Program-made: the position numbers and the translations under genes
Assembly (NCBI GenBank): GCA_043802925.1
Contig: JAZDKP010000079.1
Location: 1-6,655, forward strand
Direction: 5' to 3'
Length of the DNA stretch: 6,655 nucleotides
From: JAZDKP01 sp043802925
Lineage (GTDB): Bacteria > Fibrobacterota > OXYB2-FULL-49-7 > JAEUSG01
Notes under the pieces: generated by a model
What the model was told of the DNA's origin: nothing
What the model saw: only the letters and a program-made list of their open reading frames with translations
Databases searched by the model: none
Shown here: one piece after another, positions 1 to 5,645 of the stretch
Layout: each line of letters begins with the position of its first letter
Position numbering within the stretch: the first letter of the stretch is position 1

Positions 1-1
1 T

Positions 2-1618
2 CTCCCTTCATTAAAGGCCGGCATCGGCCTCTTTGAATCTTCCAGCGGCACCTACCGTCCGGACGCTGAAACGCCGTACTGGGAAACAGAGTCGGACGTG
101 GAACGGCTGGGCATGGTCGCGGAATACTCCCCGAATGCAGCCGGCCGTTTTCTTCTGAACGCCGGCCTTCAGACCAACGGGAACCGGACCGCGGAGGTGA
201 ATGACCGGCGCGCGGGCGGTTATTACGAACTGTCGGGGACGCTGGCCCCTCTTTCCGGTCCCTGGCAAAATTACCGCCTGCTCCTTTCGGACAAGCGGGC
301 CTTTGTCGAGAGCAACCAGGCCGTCATTGACACAGCCGCACTGGGCGGTTCCACCCTCTTTGGCAACAATGACACTCTCTCCGTTTACGCGGGCTACCAC
401 CGGGAGCTGAACAGCTCCTTCTTTTACGCGCGCACGGACCGCACGGTGCGGGACTTCTCGGCGCGGGTCTCCAAAAGACTCGGCCAAAACATGCGCAACG
501 CAGCGCTATTCAGCGTCAGCCGGAACGCATTCAACTTTCCGGATGATCCGTTAAACAACAAGCGCGATTTTTCCATGGCCGGCCGCCTGCTCTCAACAAT
601 AGAAAAGGGGCCCGCGAAGGTGACCCTTTCGGGCGCATACGGCGGCAGCCAATCGGACTTTGCATTTGAGGAGGCGCAGGAGTCGCATCCCGGCCCTGCC
701 GGAGTGGCCACAGCGGAACGCCAGCTCATGAACGAGAAAGCCGCGGACGCCGAAGTGCGGGGCGCCCTGTCGGTGCGCTACTGGAGGGACTACGCGGTCC
801 GGGTTGCGAGGCTCCTCAAGGGCCGGCAATACGACTATCCTTTTGCCTTCACCGACCTCAGCGGCACACTCCGGAAAAACGTCGAGACACGCGATGTCCT
901 TGACGACAACGACACCCTCTCCATCGCTTTCCCGGCCCGCGACACCGGCTGGCTGCTCTTCTCCCGTTCGTTCCGGTACCTCAACTACCTTTCACCCGAA
1001 CGGAGCGCGCAGAACCGGCTGTCGAGCACCTACAGGGCCGGGCTCGTCCACCAGCTGAACGCGCGCAAGGTCAATACAAAAAACGCGCTCTTCGTGGGTG
1101 TGTCCGAAGACTCCATCGTCTACCCCGAGCCGGGCAAGGAGCCGGGCCGCTTTTATCGCCGCGTGGAGTTCACGACCTTCAGCTATTTCAGGAACGTCCC
1201 GGGCTTCCGCAATACCCTGTCCACGGATTCCGTCAATGGTTCCGACAGCCTGTCGCTCCTTGCGGTCGCGGCCCTGGTCGAAAACGGCGCGCTTTTCTAT
1301 GAGGGGGGCCGGGCTTTCTTTAAAAACGGCGTGATCCGCGAAGCCGGCATTTCCGCCTTTGCCAAAAAACAATGGACCCCGGCCTGGTCCTCGGCCGGCT
1401 GGCTCAAATACTCGGCCAGCACCAACGAAAAACGGAATTCTTTCGGTGACTTTGAAAAGACCTCGGAGTCAGGGAACCTTGAGGCCGGCGTGCGCGGGAC
1501 CCGTTCCAAAAACCGCTTCATTGCCAGCCTGGAGTGCAAACTGCTCCGCTCACGCTTCAATGGCGCGCTCACGAGTCATTATGTGTATATTAACCTTGTT
1601 TTGAACCGGGATTTTTGA
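2..1618 (+). CDS. Putative outer-membrane beta-barrel protein, 5'-truncated, family not recognised
   Basis: The frame is open from base 2 with no stop, so the start lies outside the window; a GTG at 98 is only an internal valine codon. The visible part is 538 residues. Much of it alternates polar and hydrophobic or aromatic residues in short segments rich in Tyr, Phe, Gly, Ser and Asn, separated by polar turns (for example FLLNAGLQTNG and TLSVYAGYHREL), as in transmembrane beta-hairpins. No hydrophobic helix is present. The last residues, YVYINLVLNRDF, end in Phe with hydrophobic residues at alternate positions, resembling the C-terminal signal recognised by the BAM assembly machinery, although Arg stands where Tyr is usual at the third-last position. 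It leads a tight cluster with two lipoproteins, which fits an envelope role. I do not recognise the family or a ligand. A secreted beta-rich surface protein is the main alternative. Confidence 0.6.
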   Translation, partial: LPSLKAGIGLFESSSGTYRPDAETPYWETESDVERLGMVAEYSPNAAGRFLLNAGLQTNGNRTAEVNDRRAGGYYELSGTLAPLSGPWQNYRLLLSDKRAFVESNQAVIDTAALGGSTLFGNNDTLSVYAGYHRELNSSFFYARTDRTVRDFSARVSKRLGQNMRNAALFSVSRNAFNFPDDPLNNKRDFSMAGRLLSTIEKGPAKVTLSGAYGGSQSDFAFEEAQESHPGPAGVATAERQLMNEKAADAEVRGALSVRYWRDYAVRVARLLKGRQYDYPFAFTDLSGTLRKNVETRDVLDDNDTLSIAFPARDTGWLLFSRSFRYLNYLSPERSAQNRLSSTYRAGLVHQLNARKVNTKNALFVGVSEDSIVYPEPGKEPGRFYRRVEFTTFSYFRNVPGFRNTLSTDSVNGSDSLSLLAVAALVENGALFYEGGRAFFKNGVIREAGISAFAKKQWTPAWSSAGWLKYSASTNEKRNSFGDFEKTSESGNLEAGVRGTRSKNRFIASLECKLLRSRFNGALTSHYVYINLVLNRDF

Positions 1619-1621
1619 CAC

Positions 1622-2179
1622 ATGACGCGCATATTAGTCTTGCTCGTAACCCTCCTCCTGCTTTCCGCGTGTTCGCTTTTCAAGACTCGGAGCGCGCAGC
1701 CGCCCACCAGTTTTTCGGGCCGGGACTTCACGGAATACTCCGACATCCTCGATGCGCTCATTGACATTTACGCCAATCCCGGCCGCAGCAGCGAGCTGGC
1801 CACGCTGCTCGATGATACACTCTTTTACTTTCAGGCGGATTCCGCCGACGCTTCGGATATGTCGGGCAAACCCTCCCGCTGGGGCCGCAACGAGGAAATC
1901 AGCGTTACCGCTGCCATCCTCTCCGACAGCGCGAATGGGGTGGCCGTCTTTGCCAACACCGGCGCCAACGCCCCGGCCCGCATCTTCGTCTCGTCCGATT
2001 CCGTGGTGCTGCGCTGGGACTATCAGTTTGTACGAAACGACAATGCCCAGTTCGCAGGCACCTCTTATTTCACCCTGGTCCGCCGGCAGGGCCGCTTTTA
2101 CATGCGTGACTGGAAGGACTACCGCAACACAGTCCTCGGCTATAAAAGCTGGGGCCGCTGGAAGCTGGAGAACCGATGA
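1622..2179 (+). CDS. Small lipoprotein with probable NTF2-like fold (first of a pair)
   Basis: This encodes 185 residues. The start is an ATG three bases after the previous stop; the only ribosome-binding match is a weak GGGA at 1608-1611. Residues 1-17 form a lipoprotein signal peptide: Arg3, a leucine/valine-rich core, then lipobox LSAC with the lipidated Cys at 17. Ser at +2 does not suggest inner-membrane retention by the E. coli rule. The mature part resembles NTF2/SnoaL-like domains: an N-terminal helix (ILDALIDIY, 42-50), a turn ending in LFYF (67-70), a segment WGRNEEISVTAAILSD (87-102), then beta strands finishing with FTLVRRQGRFYMRDWKDY (150-167). These elements match those of the next gene in order, so the two are probably diverged paralogues. 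The fold call is by pattern only, and no enzymatic residues can be assigned. A structural or accessory envelope role is possible. Confidence 0.8.
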   Translation: MTRILVLLVTLLLLSACSLFKTRSAQPPTSFSGRDFTEYSDILDALIDIYANPGRSSELATLLDDTLFYFQADSADASDMSGKPSRWGRNEEISVTAAILSDSANGVAVFANTGANAPARIFVSSDSVVLRWDYQFVRNDNAQFAGTSYFTLVRRQGRFYMRDWKDYRNTVLGYKSWGRWKLENR

Positions 2180-2835
2180 CAACGAAGATTGCCCTGCTGG
2201 GCGGTACTCTCTGTCTGTTGCTCCTCGCCTGTAACGGACGGGACCTCGCACTTTTCAATCCAGACACCTATTATCCGGCCGAACGCGCGGATAACGGAGT
2301 CCGGCCGCTTACGAATGACACACCGGATAACGTGCTGGAAAATCTCAAAATCAGCTACAACACACGCAACTACGACCTCTACCAGGCAATACTGGCCCCG
2401 GATTACCGCTTTTATATGAGCCAATATTACCTGGGTGCGTTCAACGACGGCGTGACGCCGCCCCCGGACCCGGCCAGCTGGACGCCGGAACTCACCACCG
2501 ACAGTCTTGGCGCGCAGCACATTACCTACTACAAGACCGCATTACAGGACCTCGCAACCATCCGGAAAATGTTCGACCCGGCTGGAAACGCGAAAGAGCT
2601 CGAACTCTTCTATCAGGCCTCGCGGGCCTACAGCAAAGACCCGGACACAGTGGTCTACAACATCCGCAACATCGAACTTACGGTCATTCTCCGTAATAAC
2701 CCCACGGAACCTTACGTGGTCTCGGACAAGGTCGGCTTTTCCATCACCCAGGTCTGGCTCATCCGCGGCAGCGATGCGCTCTGGCGCATCTGGCGCTGGT
2801 ACGACAACACCTACGGCGCCGGAGACTCGAACTGA
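2176..2835 (+). CDS. Lipoprotein with probable NTF2-like fold (second of a pair)
   Basis: This encodes 219 residues. The ATG overlaps the previous stop as ATGA, with GGAG at 2167-2170 five bases upstream, so the start is well supported and coupling is likely. The signal peptide is Lys4, a hydrophobic core and lipobox LLAC with the lipid-bearing Cys at 19; Asn follows at +2. The mature protein has a short linker and then an NTF2-like arrangement: helix VLENLKISYNTRNYDLY (53-69), APDYRFYM (74-81), a helix with ITYYKTALQDLATIRKMF (116-133), and several beta strands ending in VWLIRGSDALWRIWRWYDN (193-211). A closing tryptophan-rich strand of this sort is common in uncharacterised NTF2-like lipoproteins. 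It is longer than its upstream neighbour, mainly through an insertion around residues 82-115 (PPPDP and following). No ligand or catalytic residues can be assigned; I infer an outer-membrane or periplasmic accessory role. Confidence 0.82.
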   Translation: MTTKIALLGGTLCLLLLACNGRDLALFNPDTYYPAERADNGVRPLTNDTPDNVLENLKISYNTRNYDLYQAILAPDYRFYMSQYYLGAFNDGVTPPPDPASWTPELTTDSLGAQHITYYKTALQDLATIRKMFDPAGNAKELELFYQASRAYSKDPDTVVYNIRNIELTVILRNNPTEPYVVSDKVGFSITQVWLIRGSDALWRIWRWYDNTYGAGDSN

Positions 2836-3548
2836 TGCGCGGGTACCGGCCCCTTATCATTGGCCACCGCGGGGCCAAAGGACTGATAGCGGAAAACACC
2901 CGCGGCTCCTTCCGCAGGGCGTTTGCCCTGGGCGCGGACATGGTGGAATTTGACGTTCACCTTACGCGCGACAACGTACCTGTTGTCATGCATGATTTCA
3001 CGGTCACCCGCACCACAAACGGCCGCGGCCGTATCCTGGAGATGACACTGGCCCGCTTCCGTAAGCTGCGGTGCGCCAATGGCGAGGCGCCACCCACACT
3101 GGAAGAAGTACTCCGGCTGGTAAAAAAGCGTAGAATCAACGTGGAACTCAAGACGGTGGACGCGGCAAAGGCCGTGGCCCGCGTATTTGAAAAGAGGGAC
3201 ATCCAACGCGTCCTCTTCAGCGCCTTCCGCTGGAAGGCGCTAACGACACTGCGCACACTGCGGCCGGACGCAATACTGGGAGTCCTGCTCGAACATCAAA
3301 GGAACGTGAATCGTGCGTTTACCGCTGCCCGCGCGCTTTCAGCCGGGTCCATCCACCCCTCCATTGAACTCCTGACACCGGCGTTTATGGCACGAGCAAA
3401 GGCTCAAGGACTGAAGGTGCTGGTCTATGGGTTGCGGGATGACAAGGATGCGCTGCGCTGCTTTGAATTACGCGCGGACGGCGTGTTCGTGGATTATCCG
3501 GACCAGGCCATCCGGTTATTCAAACGCTGGAGCGCGCAAGCGCTTTGA
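2835..3548 (+). CDS. Glycerophosphodiester phosphodiesterase (GDPD family)
   Basis: This encodes 237 residues, the usual size for a single-domain bacterial GDPD. Such enzymes hydrolyse glycerophosphodiesters, the deacylated phospholipid headgroups, to sn-glycerol 3-phosphate and an alcohol. The conserved core is intact: IIGHRGAKG (8-16) with catalytic His11, AENT (19-22) with Glu20, VEFDVHLTRDNVPVVMHD (37-54) with metal ligands Glu38 and Asp40 and second catalytic His53, PTLEEVL (87-93), and NVELK (102-106) with metal ligand Glu104. The C-terminal strand carries DGVFVDYPD, but the common WTVN element is replaced by VYGLRD. There is no signal peptide, so it is probably cytoplasmic, unlike periplasmic GlpQ. 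Its ATG shares one base with the preceding stop (TGATG), with GGAG at 2821-2824. It closes the + strand cluster, and its last nine codons overlap the convergent peptidase gene. The exact substrate cannot be told. Confidence 0.93.
   Translation: MRGYRPLIIGHRGAKGLIAENTRGSFRRAFALGADMVEFDVHLTRDNVPVVMHDFTVTRTTNGRGRILEMTLARFRKLRCANGEAPPTLEEVLRLVKKRRINVELKTVDAAKAVARVFEKRDIQRVLFSAFRWKALTTLRTLRPDAILGVLLEHQRNVNRAFTAARALSAGSIHPSIELLTPAFMARAKAQGLKVLVYGLRDDKDALRCFELRADGVFVDYPDQAIRLFKRWSAQAL
3520..3548. other. Tail-to-tail overlap of GDPD and M20 peptidase genes
   Basis: The last nine or so codons of the + strand GDPD gene and of the - strand peptidase gene occupy the same 29 bp, with stops TGA at 3546-3548 (+) and TGA at 3522-3520 (-). 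No intergenic space remains for a conventional terminator, so the two transcripts must overlap at their 3' ends. Confidence 0.9.
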
Positions 3549-4608
3549 CGAGCGCAAAGGCCTGTTCTGTCTCGCGGAAATCAGCGTATTCCTTTTCAGA
3601 ATGCGGGTTGTGCGCGCCAATGGAAATATTGACCGCGCGAACTCCCATAAAATTAAAGACATTGGCGTCACTGCCGCCCCGATAATGCGTAAAGTCCGGC
3701 TTTAGACAAGCCTCGCAAGCGGCTGATTTGCAATCCATTACGATTTTACTATCGAGTCTGTGCGCATAAGGTTTAAACATGTCTTCTGTAGCGAATTCAA
3801 TGACCGCGCCCGCCTTTTTCGCTTCACCGGCAAACACGGTTTTGACCCGTTCCATTTCGAGCTTCATACGCTTTTCCGTATTCGCCCTGACCTCTCCCAC
3901 CACCACCGCGCGCGCGGCCACTACATTACTCGCGGTCCCACCCTCGATGCGGCCGATGTTCACTGAAACATTTTTCCCCGGCATGCCCAACGTTAACCGT
4001 GCAATGGCGCGTGAAGCAACCTGGATGGCGTTGATGCCGCCATTGGGGTGGATACCCGCATGGGAGCCTTTGCCAACGACCGTGACACGGAACGTGACCC
4101 CGCCCACCGTGGAAAGCACAAAATGGCCCGGTTCGCGGCTGCCGTCGAGGACGAAGATACGGCGGATACTCTTTGGAATGGCAAGCGCGGCCGCGCCGAA
4201 CATGCCGATTTCCTCCTGCACGGTAAAGGCGCAGGCGTAAGGACCGGGCACGGTGCGAAGCAGTTCGAGCATGAGCGCAACGCCCAGCCGGTTGTCGATG
4301 CCAATGGGATAATTCCCTGCGGCCTTCAGTCTCTTGCGATCCATTTTAAAGACCCCCTTGGCGCCCACGCCCACGGTATCGAGGTGCGAGACAAAGAGCG
4401 TGTGCGCGGCCGAAGGGGCCGTTCCCTTTGGAAAAGCGGTGATGTTACCCGCGTTCCCGCCGATTGTCTTGAAGGCCTGGTCTTCCTTCGCATGCGCGCC
4501 CATGCGCCTGCAGCAGGCCAGCACATGGTCCGCAACAGCCCGTTCGTCGCGGGAAACAGACACAACCTGCACGAGCGCTTTAAGCGTCCTAAGAAACTCT
4601 TTTGTCAT
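3520..4608 (-). CDS. M20-family metallopeptidase, PepT-like
   Basis: This encodes 362 residues. The frame runs on upstream to 4707, but the ATG at 4608 is chosen because GGAGGG lies six bases upstream and the ATG overlaps the previous stop as ATGA. It is a zinc-dependent exopeptidase or aminoacylase-type hydrolase. The two-metal site is complete: SHLDTV (74-79) with His75 and Asp77, GIDNRLG (103-109) with bridging Asp105, VQEEIG (130-135) with catalytic Glu132 and ligand Glu133, LDGS (154-157) with Asp155, and NPHSEKEY (334-341) with His336. The lid/dimerisation domain is marked by GKGSHAGIHPNGGINAIQVA (179-198) and NIGRIEGGTASNVV (217-230), and GGSDANVFN (311-319) follows. These motifs match the PepT-like M20 subgroup better than M42 or carboxypeptidase G2. 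There is no signal peptide, so it is probably cytoplasmic, recycling small peptides or an acylated amino acid. The true substrate is unknown. It is the last gene of the - strand cluster. Confidence 0.9.
   Translation of the reverse strand: MTKEFLRTLKALVQVVSVSRDERAVADHVLACCRRMGAHAKEDQAFKTIGGNAGNITAFPKGTAPSAAHTLFVSHLDTVGVGAKGVFKMDRKRLKAAGNYPIGIDNRLGVALMLELLRTVPGPYACAFTVQEEIGMFGAAALAIPKSIRRIFVLDGSREPGHFVLSTVGGVTFRVTVVGKGSHAGIHPNGGINAIQVASRAIARLTLGMPGKNVSVNIGRIEGGTASNVVAARAVVVGEVRANTEKRMKLEMERVKTVFAGEAKKAGAVIEFATEDMFKPYAHRLDSKIVMDCKSAACEACLKPDFTHYRGGSDANVFNFMGVRAVNISIGAHNPHSEKEYADFRETEQAFALVKALARSSV
3528..3555 (+). other. Candidate 3' hairpin(s) at the end of the GDPD gene
   Basis: AGCGC (3531-3535), a GCAA loop and GCGCT (3540-3544) form a perfect 5-bp stem with a GNRA-type loop; three more G-U wobble pairs extend it to 3528/3547 in the + strand RNA. 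A third arm, AGCGC at 3551-3555, can pair with the same GCGCT, giving a mutually exclusive hairpin. No T tract follows on either strand, so it does not meet the usual intrinsic-terminator pattern. It may only reflect GCGC-rich codons. Confidence 0.3.
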
Positions 4609-5645
4609 TTTTGGCCCTCCCTGCCGGACTCCGGGATTTTCATCTGGCTGAAGCGCACGTCCATGCGGAAATAGAAAAAGATTCCCGCGACCACGGTCAC
4701 GGCCCATGAAATAAGATGATAAAGGATGGCAACCGCCGCGCCCGCGCTGGCCGTGAACCCGAACACCAGAAAGGACTCGCGCAGCGCGAGGTGGAGCGTG
4801 CCCACATACCCCGGCGAACTGGGCAGGGCCACGCCAAACGCGACCACGCCCGCAGAGAACAGGGCCTGCAGGGGCCGCAGGTCAACGTCGAGCGCACGGG
4901 CCAGGATGAACATCATGCTGACATAGCTGCCAAGGACGAGGGGGGTGAGAGCAAGAACAATCGCGGTCCGTTGCAGATTGAACATCCATTCCGTGGACTC
5001 ACGCAGGAGGGTCACCAGGTGCCCCAGTGCGCGTCCGACAGGGCGCCAGAGCCGGTCGGACAGTGCGGAAAACAGGCCCAGGAACCGGCCGGGAAAAAGG
5101 CGATAGAGCAGCCCGGCAAGAATGGCGCAGCAGGCCGCAACGAAAGTGAATTTCACAAGGTACATCACCGGGACCGCACCCATAAACTGCCGGGTACGGA
5201 AAAGAGGCAGGTAGAATGCGGCAGGGATCAGCACGCAGAGGGCATAGCCCGTGGAATCAATCACGCGCTCCACGGCCACGACTCCGAGTGAGGAATGGAG
5301 CGAATAGCGATTCTTTTTATAGAGCAGAAAAACCCGCACCGCCTCACCGATTCGGGCGGGCAGCACGTTATTGGCCATAAAGGCCACGGTGACCACGGCC
5401 ATCATCCCTTTGTCGCTGGCCCCCTCCTGCCGGGGCAACAGGTATTTCATACGGAGCCCGCGCAGGTAAAGGGAAAGCAGGGTGAGGCCGATGACCGCAA
5501 GCACGGTCAGCGCATTAAGCCGTTTCAGGTGGCCCAGGACCTCGTGCAGCGAAACGCTTTTAAAAAAAAAATAAAGCGCCAGGACCGTGATGGCCAGTCC
5601 CAGCGCTATTTTAAGCGCGTTGCTAAAGCGCTTGCGCGAATTCAT
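4605..5645 (-). CDS. Flippase-like integral membrane protein (UPF0104 / LPG_synthase_TM family)
   Basis: This encodes 346 residues. The frame is open to 5822, but that stretch lies inside ahcY. The ATG at 5645 shares one base with the ahcY stop (TGATG) and opens directly into a positively charged N-terminus and membrane segment, so it is preferred. No strong Shine-Dalgarno precedes it, which fits termination-reinitiation. About seven or eight hydrophobic segments are visible, roughly at 11-29, 44-62, 81-97, 131-149, 158-184, 226-248, 262-278 and 300-326. Family signatures are LRGLRMKYLL (61-70), NNVLPARIGEAVR (92-104), VERVIDSTGY (125-134) and PSSPGYVGTLHLA (275-287). This is the membrane part shared with MprF; there is no C-terminal aminoacyl-transferase domain, so aminoacyl-lipid synthesis is not expected. 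Members are thought to move or handle lipids or lipid-linked glycans in the inner membrane; the substrate here is unknown. A T10 tract lies in codons 25-28. Confidence 0.88.
   Translation of the reverse strand: MNSRKRFSNALKIALGLAITVLALYFFFKSVSLHEVLGHLKRLNALTVLAVIGLTLLSLYLRGLRMKYLLPRQEGASDKGMMAVVTVAFMANNVLPARIGEAVRVFLLYKKNRYSLHSSLGVVAVERVIDSTGYALCVLIPAAFYLPLFRTRQFMGAVPVMYLVKFTFVAACCAILAGLLYRLFPGRFLGLFSALSDRLWRPVGRALGHLVTLLRESTEWMFNLQRTAIVLALTPLVLGSYVSMMFILARALDVDLRPLQALFSAGVVAFGVALPSSPGYVGTLHLALRESFLVFGFTASAGAAVAILYHLISWAVTVVAGIFFYFRMDVRFSQMKIPESGREGQK
4615..4620 (-). promoter_or_regulatory. Strong ribosome-binding site of the M20 peptidase
   Basis: GGAGGG on the - strand lies six bases before the ATG at 4608, inside the end of the flippase gene. 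It is the best Shine-Dalgarno match in the window. It settles the peptidase start at 4608 over upstream extensions and suggests the peptidase can be translated independently as well as by coupling. Confidence 0.85.
5562..5571 (-). repeat. T10 homopolymer inside the flippase gene
   Basis: Ten A on the + strand read as ten T in the coding strand, covering Tyr25-Phe26-Phe27-Phe28 of the first membrane segment. Short arms CGCTTT (5555-5560) and AAAGCG (5573-5578) flank it as an inverted repeat. It is the longest homopolymer in a GC-rich window. A one-base slip would shift the frame within the first 30 codons. Whether it is variable or slippery is inference. Confidence 0.9.

Noticed and set aside
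98..100. GTG at 98 as the true start of the first gene
   Set aside because: The frame is open and strand-like in composition back to base 2, with no signal peptide or ribosome-binding site at 98, so the gene is truncated by the window.
1616..1618. UGA recoding to an amino acid
   Set aside because: The TGA stops fall exactly at expected family ends, for example after HYRY in ahcY, and no conserved gene contains an internal TGA.
1634..2251. A - strand open frame of 205 codons opposite the first lipoprotein gene
   Set aside because: It has no motif or signal peptide and would bridge the junction of two well-supported + strand genes.
3533..3546. A 14-base sequence repeated in inverse orientation at 5625-5638
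   Set aside because: Both copies lie in coding DNA made of common Arg, Lys, Ala and Phe codons with GCGC bias; one such match is plausible by chance in a window this size, and nothing else marks a repeat family.
4609..4707. N-terminal extension of the M20 peptidase to 4707
   Set aside because: The extra 33 residues are not peptidase-like and lie inside the flippase gene; the ATG at 4608 has a strong GGAGGG site.
4048..5291. Two + strand open frames (4048-4674 and 4716-5291) opposite the peptidase and flippase genes
   Set aside because: Their translations are low-complexity, rich in Arg, His, Gly and Gln, with no motif, while the - strand frames carry full family signatures.
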